Assembly (NCBI GenBank): GCA_026873275.1
Contig: JANTUC010000018.1
Span: 558,001 to 622,000 of the forward strand
Source of the DNA: Pseudopithomyces maydicus
Lineage: Eukaryota > Ascomycota > Dothideomycetes > Pleosporales > Didymosphaeriaceae
DNA: 64,000 nucleotides
Direction of reading: 5' to 3'
Made by a program: the position numbers and the translations under genes. Below, piece by piece: positions 36,229-48,157 of this stretch (position 1 is its first letter; each line of letters opens with the position of its first letter). The notes below the pieces were generated by a model. That model had not been told where the DNA came from and ran no database searches. It saw only the letters and a list, made by a program, of their open reading frames with translations.

Positions 36229-37397
36229 ATGCCCTCCTTCCTTGAATTCCCTGCGTCGGTCCGCCGCCGCATCTACAGTCATCTGCTTGCCCCACATCCA
36301 GAGGACAACGAGACAGTCGTAAACTACTCGCTCAAATGGAATTGGTTAGAAAACCCCAGCAACACAACTTTTGGTGGCATCCCGCAGATCGATCTATGCC
36401 GTTGTCCCCGGCAAAAGCCCCGCGTTAAGAATGTGAAAACAAAGGACCATATGTACACACGATACAAGTGTAAAGGGCCTGAAGTGAGGTTTCATAGCGG
36501 GCGAGACGATCTATGGGTACCTTCGGTGGCGTACGCCAGTAGCGGGCAAATCAACTTCCTTCGACCGGCGAAAGATGAGGAACTGAGTAGACGACCGAAT
36601 GCGAACATCTTGGGGACCTGTAGAGCGGTGTATGAGGAGGCTTTACCAATATTGTACGTTCAATTTGATCCACCACTGTCACAAGCTCGAAAGAACGGTG
36701 ACTCCAAAAGTATTGATCGAACTGTTGTCACTGACATGATCTTCTCGCGACTAGGTACCGTGAGCGTAACTTCCTTTTCATCACTGGTCCGTGCCCAAGA
36801 GGGAGGTACCAAGTGTATGCCGCGCAAAACTTTTTCGCCCGATTATCGAATCTCGCAAGGAAGCATATTACAGCCTGCTCTATCAACGTCGTTCCGCATG
36901 AAGAGGACTGTAGCATTGAGGATACCAGCAGGGCATACGCGAGTTTCGCAAGGGGCATCCAGCGAAACTTACCGGCTTTCCAGGCACTGGGCATAAACCT
37001 GTGGGATGTACGCCTTGTAAACACAATCAAGCCGTTTGAAGAGCTACTACGCAAAGACGGCATGAAGATTGAGCTTGATCGTGGAGAAAAAGATGGGTGG
37101 ATAGAGGAGATCCAGGATGTAGAAAGCTTTGAATCCGCGGTTTCGATCGACGTTAAGGAGAAAGAGCCTATAAATTCAGGTCCTGTATGGGAAGAGATAC
37201 AGCCAGGAAGTTTGCCTAGTCGACAGATGGGTCTGATGATTGATCTTGCATCAAGGCCGGAGGCGCTGTTGGAGCGTTGGCGCGGTAACAGAGACAGCAC
37301 GCCCCCAGAAGCCACTGGAGAGAATGAGGGCGATTGGTCTGACTCATCACTTAGCCTGGGATCTGGCGTAAAGGTTGAAGCAGAAGGAGGGGCTTAG
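36229..37397 (+). CDS. F-box-like / DUF7730-type domain protein
   Basis: Exons 36229–36653 and 36755–37397 joined by a 101-bp intron give 355 residues. The N-terminus FLEFPASVRRRIYSHLL is the F-box-like (2EXR/DUF7730) opening of a large fungal family. The second hallmark, CRAVYEEALPILYRERNFLFITG, is restored exactly across the splice junction, which supports the intron. The rest is α/β-like without recognised motifs, ending in an acidic/Ser-rich tail. Such proteins are numerous in Dothideomycetes and are usually uncharacterised; a role as an SCF-type adaptor is only inferred. Confidence 0.78.
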
Positions 37398-37740
37398 ATT
37401 GTTATGCAAACGCAGTGACACTGAAGCCACACTGCTCGGGTCACAAGACGCCATGCCGCAAGACGCCAAGAATTCCATCGACTGACTGTCTTTGCTCCAC
37501 TCGAAAAGGCGTTTGCACTAGGAAGTGTGGAATTCAACTTCTTAGGTTGCTGCCTCCAGGCCTTTTTCTATTCTAGATCGTCCGCTTCACGCCCATACCA
37601 CGAACCACCAACCACTCAGCCCAGAAGCAATAAGCCTCTCAACGCTTCTAGTGCGATCCGCCCAAAGCTAAATTTTGACGATCCTCTACGACTGTATTGC
37701 AAACGGCAGAATTCTGAAGCGAGGAGCTTCTCCGGTGGCC
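37398..37740. other. Short intergenic region before the BTB gene
   Basis: About 340 bases. An open frame without ATG runs into the BTB gene from about 37675, but the first in-frame ATG is 37741. Nothing else seen. Confidence 0.4.
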
Positions 37741-38572
37741 ATGATTCCCAAGAACGACTTCATAGAGTATGATCACCATGCACCCAAAACTCATTGCCTG
37801 CTAACACCCCGCAAAAGCTGCTCAAAGGTCTTCAAGTTGAAGGTTGGCGAAGGCGAGAATTCCAAAACCTTCTTCATTCACCCAGATCTCCTGGCAAAGC
37901 GAAGCAAGTCCTTCGTGATGGACTGCTGGGAGAAAGGGCTCGACGAGATGGTCATGCCAGATAGTGACCCTCAAGTTGTAGCCAACTACATGCACATTGT
38001 TCAGGTAAATAAGCCTCATTCATTCTGAAACTCATGCGCGCTAGTTGGCTGACACCTTTTAGTCCGGAACGTCTCCATTCAGTTGGTTTCCTTGGTCCGA
38101 ATGCAGCGAGTCCGAGAACAAACACGCGGCCCACGAGATCCTCAAGCACTTGTGCGAGATCTACGTCTTCGCGGAAGGAGTCCAAGATGAACACATGAAG
38201 GACTTCATCATGAAACGCATTATTGAGTTGCAGTATCTCTACCAGGTGACATACCGCGCTCTCTTCCCATCCAAAGAGGTGGTCGACATCATCTACAAGG
38301 GCACGTTGGAGGACGACAAGGCTAGGAAATACTTCGTGGACGTCTTCGTGCATTACAGCGAGGGCCAAGGATATTATTCCCTCAAGAATACTTGCGGCGA
38401 AGACTACCATCCAGGTTTTCTCCTCGAGCTGGCTCAAGCTCTCGTCAAGGTTCGACCTCAGTCCACGGCCAACGCACTCCTCGACCCGAATGACTACCTC
38501 ATCAAGACCCGCAACTCGGCGACGCAGGAAGTTGAAGCAAAGGTCACCTCGTTGATGATTCAAGATTCTTGA
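37741..38572 (+). CDS. BTB/POZ domain protein
   Basis: Exons 37741–38004 and 38063–38572 (58-bp intron, phase 0) encode 257 residues. The BTB core reads FKLKVGEGENSKTFFIHPDLLAKRSKSFVMDCWEKG, the usual strand, FxxHxxLLxxxSxxF and helix arrangement. It is followed by MPDSDPQVVANYMHIVQ (the D-x-x-x-Φ-x-x-Φ-Φ-x-Φ helix) and a helical back half (ILKHLCEIYVFAEGVQDEHMKDFIMKRII). Fungal BTB proteins of this type lack other domains. A Cullin-3 adaptor role is inferred only. It lies next to another possible ubiquitin-adaptor-type gene (36229–37397) on the same strand. Confidence 0.85.
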
Positions 38573-39622
38573 TTCATCGACAATGAGCCGTGTCGCCTGA
38601 TTGAAGTAGGCGATTCGGTAGAGCGACTACGCTCCATTTCATCATCTCTGGTTCACAATCTGGGGATTCGCCTGGGGATCTGTCACAAGCACGTCCATAG
38701 CATGCGATAGATTAGGAACTGGTACGATGCATTCCCCATAGAAACAATTGGAATTAAATTTCCTACCATTTGGTGTAAACGAAAAAGGTGTCGTGATCAA
38801 CATAACATGATGGATCAAAAATAGTTGAAGAAAGAGTGACCCCCTCTTGACCACGAAAAATAGTGTGATCTTCCTGTATCATTTCTTGTTCTGTTTCTAT
38901 TTCTCTTTCCCCTCCCCCATTGAGTTCTTACAGCCGGGTCGAGGAGCAGGCGCGCCGACTTCTATCAATGTCATGAGAAGCCAGATCACCCACATAATGG
39001 ACTTCACATGCTTCGTAAAGCTGATATGCAGTTATTGACGTCGTGAGCATCTATTCAAGTTGGAGTATAACTAAGATCGTAGTAGAACTCAGGTCGTAGT
39101 ACAACTCAGATCGTAGTACAATTCAGGTCGTAGTACAATTCAGGTCGTAGTACAATTCAGGCCGTAGTGCGATTTTGAGGCGCAGGGACAAAGATCGATA
39201 GATATACCACAGACAGCTGAATGAATCAATGAACCCACCTAGTCTCATTCGAATAGCTGGCTGACCCAATTGTACCACATGATCAACATCCGCGCGACGT
39301 ATGGGTAACATAAGTTGTAGCCTACCTACCGACCAGTAAAATAGATCAAGATTTTGAACTCCTTGCTAGAAGAGCCACATACACAGAAGACATAGCATAC
39401 ACAAAACACGCTCCAAAAGCATTCAGACATGCCCACACAACCCCGAGATAACAATTCAAACCCAAGCCAAAGCCCAATTTCACTAACCCAACCCATCGCT
39501 TATCATCTAGTGGTATACATCTCAATTTTACAACGTACTGTACGCCGCCCCCCAAAAGAAAAAACTCTTTTCATTCATCACCCCACCCAAAAAGCAACTT
39601 GTAAGAGCAAAAAAGAAGTCCA
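38573..39622. other. Convergent intergenic region with a minisatellite
   Basis: One kilobase between the ends of the BTB and YVC1-like genes. It contains the 17-bp tandem repeat listed separately at about 39072–39173. No gene supported. Confidence 0.45.
39072..39173. repeat. 17-bp tandem minisatellite, about six units
   Basis: Units of the form AACTCAGGTCGTAGTAC or AATTCAGGTCGTAGTAC repeat head to tail with one- or two-base differences (AGATCGTAGTA, AGGCCGTAGTG at the ends). The period is exactly 17. Variants are C/T or A/G transitions plus edge decay. Confidence 0.85.
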
Positions 39623-41784
39623 TCACGGATCCCCCTGCCACACACTGCTCAACCTCCTCCTCCGCGGCTGCATCGCACTCCCCGGACTCATACTACGACT
39701 CCGCATGCCGGCCATACCCGCGAAACTGTTCTCGAGAATGGCATCCTCAAGGTCGTCTTCCTCCTCGATGCGCTGCATGACCACCTCGGGCGGCTCCTCG
39801 TCGAACACCTCCTGGATCTCGGCGTGCACGTTGAGCGTGCTCCAGAAGCCCCACTTGCCGCGCTTGGACGGCCCGCCGATGGTAGGCTTGCGCTTGGGTT
39901 TCCAGAGGTGCTGGCGCTCGTAGTAGGCGATGCCGAGGAGGAGCGGGGCGTTGAGCACGCGGACGAAGGTGATGTTTATCTTGTGGAACCAGCGGGGGGA
40001 CGCGATGAATTTGAGGGGGAGGAGGAAGATGATGGCGACGATGTTGGTAGGAGGATAGTACGAGAACAAGGAGTCGGACTTGACGCCTTCGAAGGTGGAG
40101 ACTGCGCGGCGGAATTGGATCTCTGCGGTTGCATCGGCGGCGATTTTGGAGAAGGTGTTGGAGAGGATGGAGACGAGGACGGTGAGGAAGAGCGTGTTGC
40201 CGAGGAAGGCGTAGACGACCATTAAGACGGGGCCGAGCACCTCGTGGAAGTTGGGGGATTCGGTGATGCCGGTGCCATCGAGACCGAACCAGATCCATAG
40301 CATCCATTTGGAGATCTCGATTGGGCCTGGCTTGTCTCCGAAGTCTTCCTTTGCACTGCCCATACTGAGCCACTTGAGTGATAAGAGGAACCCCCGAAGC
40401 ACCACACTGCGATAAGGCTGAGAGCGGTGAACTCCCTAACCATTGCTCGCAGTGCAATGAACAGCATGTTCTCTGGCATGAGGTTGAAAGCAAGCCGTGG
40501 AAATAGTATGGGAGCAGCGATGGCCAGGATATCCAGTGCTTGTCTTCCGAGATCGATACTGTTCACTGACCAAGCGTATGTCCGGACTCCTAGGTATGAC
40601 AAGAAGATTACAACGAATGTAACATCAAGGAAAGCCCACAGCTCCTGGGTGTGCACTTGCCAACCATGTTCCAGCATGGATGCACACTCGTCTACAGTCC
40701 ATCCCAGAGCATAAACAAGGAACAGACATTCAGCCAGTGTGAACTCGGCGTGATTCTGCTTCATCATACAGAAACAATACAACGCGATTAGTATGACAAA
40801 CCACGTTGCCTCGACAAAGGCACGGGTCCTTGGCACTATTAGACGATACTGATTTAGGAGAGGCGCATGCCGAGGATCGTAAAGAGATATAGGCTTGTGC
40901 TTGTAGTGATCTGGAAGAATATCCAAAAAGGTTGTCGGCGTGTACACTATCCGTCCACGATACACACCATCGATGACCTTCTGTGGTGCCGAGCTGCTTA
41001 GGAACATCTTGCTTTCCGAGACGATGGCAATCTCAAGCGCGGTGAGCTTGCCTTCATAACCTCCTTGGCTCTGGTACTGCCACTGTCGCCTTTCGGGACA
41101 TATCTCAGCGGGTGCATTCTGAAACGGCTGGAAGGGTGAGACGAGAATCCGAGCCAGCTGTAGTAGGCCTTGTTTTCCAGTGAATTCTTCGTCATGCCTT
41201 CGCAAGACTTTCATGGCGACCAGTTCACACAGATTGGCACGGGTCAGGTTGACCGTCTGATGATGATGCTGGAAATGCTGCTCGCGTAGGAATTGCATCC
41301 GGTTGACTAGCAGACAGTAGACAATGGAGATGTCATCGGCATCGAACAGGCGATCAACAAGTGGTTTCACGATCAAGACATTCATTCGAGGCTCTTTCAA
41401 TTGGTCCATGTTGTACGGATCCTCGATGCTCGCCAAGACCAAGCGCCGTATCCGCTGGATGTTGTAGTAGATATCCAATTTCGTATTCGGGTCGGCATGG
41501 AAGTTCTCGCGAGGACGTGCAGACTCATCTTCTGCCCGCACACAGCCATCCCGGTCCGCAAGCTCGTCATCGCCCAGCAGGGTCTCTTGCTCCTGGTGAT
41601 TCCTATGAGAGCGTAGCACGTCGCTCAATGTGCGGTTCTTGCCGCTCAGATGCGGCCGGGTCAAATGCTTAGGGATCTTGATGTGCTGCGACGAGGTGGT
41701 GGGATTTGGCGAGGCATCATTTTCATTGGGAGTGATAGAGCCATTGGATTGGGAAGATTCCGGAAGGCCAGGACGGTCGGACAT
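39623..41784 (-). CDS. YVC1: YVC1-like vacuolar TRP calcium channel, one frame break
   Basis: Intronless. The ATG at 41784 opens a disordered, Ser/Asn-rich cytosolic N-terminus, then NIQRIRRLVLASIEDPYNMDQLKEPRMN and LVDRLFDADDISIVYCLLVNRMQFL. TM helices include AFVEATWFVILIALYCF, AECLFLVYALGWTVDE, FLDVTFVVIFLSYLGVRTY, ALDILAIAAPILFPRL and FTALSLIAVWCF. The frame breaks in a G run (plus-strand C5, 40391–40395) within CFGG|FLLSLKW. Restoring one base continues into the pore region (PIEISKWMLWIWFGLDGTG) and the last helix (VLMVVYAFLGNTLFLTVLVSILSNTF). About 720 residues, normal for the family. YVC1 releases Ca2+ from the vacuole on osmotic or stretch stimuli. The tail is acidic (RIEEEDDLEDAILENSF). 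Confidence 0.87.
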
Positions 41785-43148
41785 TTGTACCGTTCCTGGC
41801 TTAAGCCACGATCCAGGATTACGGTGCAGCTCTGTACGTAACCTGAACAGGTGAGGGTGGATACCCGCTGTCGGTCGACGGAAAATTCAGTTGATGTCGC
41901 AAAACGTGTGATCGGGTGAGGGATAATCCGAATGGGGAAAGGATGACAAGCCCGGTGGGGTAGCGCACCGGTGCGGAAACGGCAGGTTTCTCGTACCTGC
42001 AACGCGTATTTCGCGCAGACAAGATTTCCAGGCGCGCGCGACTAGGTCTGGGATTGAAATTGGATGTGCTTATGGAGGCGGGTCGAAGTATGCGGTAGGT
42101 TTAATAAGGCGCAGTGCAAGTGCGATAAGGGTGACGTTCTTTTGCAAGAAGCAGCGGATCCCGGAGGCTCGTGCACCTGTGAAGCCCGGGGTGGGAAACA
42201 CGCTAGCCGAGAGGAGGAAGGCGCATGCCACAGCGGCATGCCTTTCACGCCAGTCGACTTGACGAGCAGCCTTATGATGAGAAGTGGATTAAGGGGAGTT
42301 TAGCGGAAGATTTGGACTCCAAGTTTCTGGAACATCTGCCCGCGCTTGTAGCCCGCTGTAAAGTTGCTGGGGGCGGACATGTGGGCTCAGGGCCAACTGC
42401 TGGCTTTGCAACCCACGGTTAGTATCTCGTTAATGCGTGCTGTAACGCGGTAGCAAGATTAAGGGTCGGAATGCATCTGCAGAGCAGAGTCAGGGCATCA
42501 TGCTATCGTACGATATCGCAATCTCGCAATCCACGTGAATAGTCAGTCTTCAGGGCTACACTGGAGCATGTTGCTCAATTCCAGCTGGACGGTGCAGACG
42601 GCAGGCACATATGATTACTCATTGAGGTATGACATGGGATCATCACCGACCCCACAAGTGCACATATTTTCACGCTTCCAACCACATAGTATACAATCGA
42701 GTGATCTACTTTGCTTTATGTAGACAACACAATAGCCGCGCGGTTGCGCTTGTCTAGCGCCCACCCGCCCTGCGATCAACATAGATGAGGGGTAGCAAAG
42801 TGGACCCTATAGCCAACATCAAGTATTGTGCATCCTACTTCCGAGTGACGACACACGGCCCTGTCCTTGTTCGATTTCGCAATCATCCCAGCCAGCGGAG
42901 CGGATACATCTGCTGTCTTTTCCACCTCTGCTTACTTACATACTCTTTCTCTCCGTGTCTTATCCGACGGCCTTTTCCGAGAGCCATCCGGAACATTGAA
43001 TCCTTCGCTTGGCCGGACATTGAAACTCCTGGTGGTAGCTAGTACATTCACAGTAGGGTCCTCGCACATTGGGATTTTTAGAATACAGTGTATAAAGACC
43101 TTGTGGAGCGTCATCGACCCATTAAGTAGTTAAACTGCTGAGTCTAAT
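41785..43148. other. Intergenic region with a Cys-rich coding-like fragment
   Basis: 1.36 kb between divergent genes. Around 42064–42303 (+) a frame contains several cysteines (CKCDKG, GGSCTCEARGG, ACHSG). About 42225–42419 in the frame one base back reads EQPYDEKWIKGSLAEDLDSKFLEHLPAL. They may be pieces of one broken short gene, but I cannot support a model. The rest shows nothing. Confidence 0.35.
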
Positions 43149-44752
43149 ATGACCATGGAAAGCATGCTCGTCGCCAACTACCCCCTTGCCAGTGCTGCCG
43201 GCCTGCAACTGCAGTTTGTGGGGAAGAAGTTGACCGAATTGCCAACACCAGCTATCATCATCGACAGGGCGGTGGCAAAGAAACACTGCGATGACATGCT
43301 CGACGTGTGCCAGAAATTGGGCATGGGGTTCCGAGCGCACGTGAAGAGTCACAAGGTACGCTTATCGCCCAGGGTGGTACAACTTTTGTACGCACAAGCA
43401 TTGACATCTGCTATGGACACTCGAACTATCAAAGATGCAAGTTGGCTCTGGCCCAGCCAACTTCATTGTCTCGACCCTCACGGAGGCGGAGAACCTCCTG
43501 CCGTTCCTGTTGGAATGCCAGAACAACGGACGGGAAAGCAGTGTAAGAGGCTCGGTCTGAATGTGCATGTGTCTTTTGTTCATTCTTTCCAAGGTACTCT
43601 ACGGCGTTCCCCCAGCTCAATCCGCGCTCCCTCGCCTCGTCAATCTCGCCAGCAAACTCGCTCCCGGCAGTGTGAACATCTTGGTCGACAACATCGACGC
43701 TTTCAACAAGATGAAAGGCCACCTCAACGATGGTAAAATCGGAGTTTTTATCAAGATAGATACTGGTTATCAGCGAGCCGGTATAGAAATCTCCTCGGCC
43801 AAGTACCCGGGACTTATTAGAAAGGTCGTCGGTATGTCGTTGCTTTCAGTCGTTGCATGATCCATTATGCTGGAAGTAAAGGAGTGGGGAATTTTCATTT
43901 GGTCTCTTATGCTGACTTGGGCACGTCCAATGCAGGTACCGTTGGCGAGGCTTTCAGGGGCTTTTACTCGCACTACGGGCACTCGTACGCCGGGTCATCG
44001 GAGCAGGATGCAGCACACGGCCTAATTTCCGAGCTGGAAGGACTGGAGCAAGCTGCAGCTGAAATCGAAGGTAGGTGATGCGAACTTGGCTAGAAAGATA
44101 CAGCTCGACTGATTGTCAATCTCTGTGTGTAGATACTTATTTCAAGCTCCTCAAGAACAAGATGGTCCTGACTGTGGGTGCAACGCCTACCGCAACCGCA
44201 GCGCAGAACATGCTCTCGGGATCACCAAGAGCTGCTGAGTTCAAGACATTGTTGAACCGACTCAAGGAATTTTACACTGTGGAGCTGCATGCAGGCGTGT
44301 ACCCGCTGCTTGATATGCAGCAAGTAGCCACACATGCGCGTCCGACGTCTGGAAGGGCGTCCTTGACTAAGGAAAGTGTGGGGATTAAAGTGTTGCTCGA
44401 GGTGTCGTCGGTCTATGATGAACGAGACCAGCCAGAGGCACTTGCGTCGGCCGGATCTTTGGCGCTAGGGAGAGAGCCATGTAAGAGCTATCCAGGATGG
44501 GGCATCGTCACAGGAGAACTAGGAAACAAGGGTGCGATGGTGTATGACGAGCGAGGAGACAAGACGGGCTGGATCGTGGGCAAGATAAGCCAAGAGCATG
44601 GCATATTGAGGTGGGAGGGAGCAAAGGACAAGGTGAAGCCTTTGGAGATAGGCAGCAAGATTCTGGTGTGGCCGAACCATGCGTGTGTTGCTGGGGCCGG
44701 TTTTGGGTGGTACCTGGTAGTCGATTCGGAGAAGGGGGAGACACGGTGGTAG
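43149..44752 (+). CDS. DSD1: D-serine dehydratase-like PLP enzyme (alanine racemase N-terminal fold)
   Basis: Exons 43149–43355, 43435–43542, 43594–43831, 43936–44070 and 44133–44752 join in phase to 435 residues. TPAIIIDRAVAKKHCDDM opens the TIM barrel. FRAHVKSHK carries the PLP-binding lysine region. FIVSTLTEAENLL, ILVDNIDAF, GVFIKIDTGYQRAGI and GFYSHYGHSYAGS follow. The C-terminal β-domain ends HGILRWEG and WPNHACVAGAGF, whose His-x-Cys matches the zinc ligands of D-serine dehydratases, separating them from plain racemases. The enzyme deaminates D-serine to pyruvate and ammonia; D-threonine is an alternative substrate in relatives. The acceptor of intron 1 is uncertain: codons reading TLELSK directly before it resemble the family, but no AG precedes them. 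Confidence 0.88.
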
Positions 44753-44936
44753 ATGTCTGGGTCCGGTGGCGCGGATGGTAGAGGGGAGGGGAAGGGGAAA
44801 GGGGGGGGGGGGGTAAGGAAATAATAATCAAGATAGACCTACCTAGAACTTTGGTTGATCAGGTCCTGGACTGTGATGTAGTCGCGCCTTCCTAGCAGCC
44901 TACGCCGTCATCGTCATCGCCATTGCTGCTGTCGTT

Positions 44937-44980
44937 GGGGGTGGCAACGGCGGCGGTGGCAGCGGTGGCAGCGGTGGCAC
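44937..44980. repeat. GGTGGCAGC simple repeat
   Basis: Imperfect tandem GGC/GGTGGCAGC units within the low-complexity intergenic region. Confidence 0.7.
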
Positions 44981-45620
44981 CTGCTCTTCCGCCAGTGACT
45001 GCTTCCCAAGTGTGTGATGCTGGGACCTCGAGGTGACACTCAATGCCGTGTCCTCTTGCCTCCTTTAGTGAAGATGCTACCTACAAGCAAGCACCTGTGC
45101 CCTCTGCCGTAGCTTTGTCAGCCCGCAGCGACGACCTCGGGACGGTGGAAAGAGGCACATCCCCCTCCCCCTCCCTTGTCTCCCCTCCCCTCCCCTCCCA
45201 CTAGGCCACTAGGGACAGCCGCTTCCGTCCCGGATGACGATGCTAGTAAGAAGCTGCCTCTGCCCTGGCGTCGCAGTACCATGTGTAGTTGCTCCCCTCC
45301 CTAGGTACCGCCAATGACGATGCTGGCAGCGGGTGCCCCCGCCAGTGGTAGCTGCCTCCTACCCGCCTGGCGTCGCTGGGAGGATTCCCCCGGGTGCGAT
45401 ACGGCGGCCTGCAGCGCATTACTGCATGCACGCAGAGGGGCCCCAGCGCGCCTGTCGACGGCGACATGGAGCTCATGCTATGCTTCAGTTGGCGCTCAGC
45501 GCTGCAGCAACCGGGCGTGCAGCACTCGCGACCAGGGCACCGGCGCGCTTTGATGCGTGCCCACTGCCCAGGTGCTTTTCCTCGCATGGACAGCTGCGGG
45601 AGGCCGCGGGCGGTGGGACC

Positions 45621-45672
45621 GTCGTCAAGTCAGGTCAAGTCAAGTCAAGTCAAGTCAAGTCACGTCACGTCG
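45621..45672. repeat. TCAAG pentanucleotide microsatellite
   Basis: About ten head-to-tail TCAAG units, with one TCAGG near the start and two TCACG variants at the end (CACGTCACGTC). Confidence 0.85.
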
Positions 45673-46302
45673 CCGGCACAGCGACAGTTGCAACTTGCTC
45701 GTCGGTGCAGTGCCTGGCGCAAAAGCATGCAGCCAACGCCCGCAACTCTCCGCGACTTGACCAGGCCGTCGACACGCGGCTAGCGGTAGCGTGCAGCACC
45801 GCACAGAAAGGCTGTGGAGCATTGGCCAGCCGCGGCAGCTAATCTCTGAAACCTAAACCCCCTTCAGCCCGCGCCCCGGCACGGTATGCGCCATCAGACT
45901 GCTGGCGAAGGTTGGCGAACGGTCGATGCCGAGCCGGCGCCTGGTGATCAGGGCGGACGGACTCCTGGTGGAAACCCCTCGAGCTCCTTAACCACGTGCC
46001 GCAGCCCGTCTCCTAGTCCTGCATCCTCCTGGGACCCTTTCTGCGACGGCCTGCTCTCCTCCCGACCCGCCATGTACATGCTCCTCTGCCCTCTGCCCTC
46101 TGCACCCGCATCCTCGCGGGGTTTGTAGTCCCATCTCGTGCCGCCCAGCCTGCTTATGCACCCGCTGCATCTGCCCACACCGCGCATCGTCTGGCGCCCG
46201 GGTCCGTGTCCAAGTTGTACCACCCCGAGAGCCCGAAGCCAATCGACCGTCTGAAGCCCTGTCTGCCTCTGCCCACCAGCCTTATATCCCCCCGTGCCAC
46301 AG

Positions 46303-48157
46303 ATGGTGCCCTTCCACCACCGACGGAGCCTTCGCGACCTCGGTGCCCATGACGACCCCAGCAGGCCTCAACGCGAGGACCGCAACAAGTACGACCTCGC
46401 CATGACCTTCCCCGTCCATCCGCTGGGCTCCATGCAGGGCCCCTTCGAGGAGTCCATGCTCGACGCCACTGGGGGCACCGCCTTCGTGCCCTTCAAGAAC
46501 CCCAAAAAAACCATAGAGCAGCGCCAGCACATGCTCTGCCGCGAGCACGACGCCCCCGAGCACACCTGGAACTTCACATACAACTGCCATTGGCGAGACA
46601 AGTCCAAGGGGAAGTTCCACCCGCTGCTCAAGACCGTCGCCCAGATCATCTTCGGCGTGCACCTGCTGCACCAGCACCTGGAGAAGTCGGTCGCCGACGT
46701 GGCCGACATCCTGCTCAAGCACGTCAACGAGCTCGACGGCTTCCTGCAGCGCGCCAACGAGGACATTGAGGGAAGCCTGAAGGACATGTTGTTTCGAAGA
46801 AAGTGCTTGAAGGTCCCCATGGAGCACGTAAACGAGTTCGACCGACTTCTCGACGACCGCACCTATCGCTTCCAGCTTCTCGAGGGCAACGTCACCATCG
46901 AACGGACCATCAATCGCATGTCGCAACTGCTCAACGACTACCTCGTCGACATCAACACATTTCAAAGAGCCAACCAGGACCTCGATGCCTATCTTCTAGG
47001 CATTGGACACAATTGGACCGCCATGGACGGAGATGTAGGGCGCATCTACTCGGCCATGTGCGGAAATACTGGGGGTGGGCGCAATTCCTCCAAAGCTTGG
47101 TTGCCAAAGCCGAGAAACTGGGCGTTGTGCTCGTGCAAGTGAGCAGCTACTGCAACGAGATCGAAAAACGGTGCGGGGCTGCCAGTCGTCGTAGTATGGT
47201 ATGGATACTCCCCCTTTTGACACTTGACGTTTGCCTTTGAATTTTGGTGCCACCACGTTTCACCACCAGTAGCGTCCGCTAATGTATTTTTTTGCTGTTT
47301 AGGTTGCCAGTCGATCCTCGTCGAGAAATTCGTCCAAATCACGGGAAGCTGCGCGCTCCTTCAGGAATATTGCGCATAATAAGCCACTTCCAAGCGTGCC
47401 CAACGAGCGGCCGCCGTTCATGACACCCCCATCCGCGAGTGTCGAGCTTGTATCCGAGGCCGCTACACGGCAGCAATCACCTTCTTATTATCCTCAGATC
47501 CGCGTCGTTTCGCATTCCGTCTCAAGGGAATCCTTACGAGAGCAAGAGGAGGATGTACCCATGATGGAAAATTCGGCGTCCCCCGATGCCGATATATCAC
47601 CACGTGACATGGATGTCCATTCGGGACACCGCCGTAACTCGTCGGAAGGCCTCGACCGGCATTCGGAAGATGTACAGATAGTGTTGCATCAGGACGTGTA
47701 TGAGTCGACGCCGGAGCCCGCATCTTTTAGTGATGAGAAAGAGGTAGTCATGAGCGACGAGAAGGAGGTCATGTTACAAAGTCCTCCTCTCACGGGCAAA
47801 GACTCTGCGTATTCTTCGGTTTCTGGTGCTTCGTATGCGTCTCCTACGTCGACACACCCGCGCTCAGCGTCTGCGCAGTCCTCTGTACACCCTCGTGCTC
47901 AGTTTGGACTGTTTCCCAGTAGCGGCGCAACGACACCAAAACAATCAATATCTGGGCGTCATGGCGCCCTGTCTCCCGCCTTGACACCTCGACAGGGATC
48001 GGAGCCTTCTATTCTTATTCCTCCCCGCGCATCTACGTCTCTCGATAATCATCTCCCTTCTTCACGTAATCGCTTGCTGAGAAAGTCAAGCCTCTCGTCG
48101 CTGAAGAAATTGTTCAGCAAGAAAAAACACAACTCTGTAGAGACCATTGTAGAGTGA
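46303..48157 (+). CDS. Uncharacterised conserved fungal protein, helical N-half and disordered C-half, one frame break
   Basis: ATG at 46303. Exon 1 runs to 47198 and exon 2 is 47303–48157, with a 104-bp intron in phase 0. Exon 1 breaks in a G5 run (47071–47075): CGNTG continues as WAQFLQSLVAKAEKLGVVLVQVSSYCNEIEKRC one frame down, equal to one missing base. The corrected length is about 583 residues. The first ~290 are helical with heptad-like leucines (LLKTVAQIIFGVHLLHQHLEKSVADVADIL, HVNELDGFLQRANEDIEG, RTINRMSQLLNDYLVDINTF), suggesting a coiled-coil scaffold. The rest is Ser/Pro/Glu-rich, ending in a basic patch (SSLKKLFSKKKHNS). I do not recognise the family. The organised helical half makes it a real protein. 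Confidence 0.75.

Larger units (their letters stand above)
44753..46302. other. Low-complexity intergenic region
   Basis: 1.55 kb, GC-rich and rich in simple sequence: a run of 13 G (44801–44813), GGTGGCAGC repeats (44937–44980), CCCCTCC tracts (about 45150–45203) and a TCAAG pentamer array (45621–45672). Overlapping open frames here follow composition and are not supported as genes. Confidence 0.5.
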
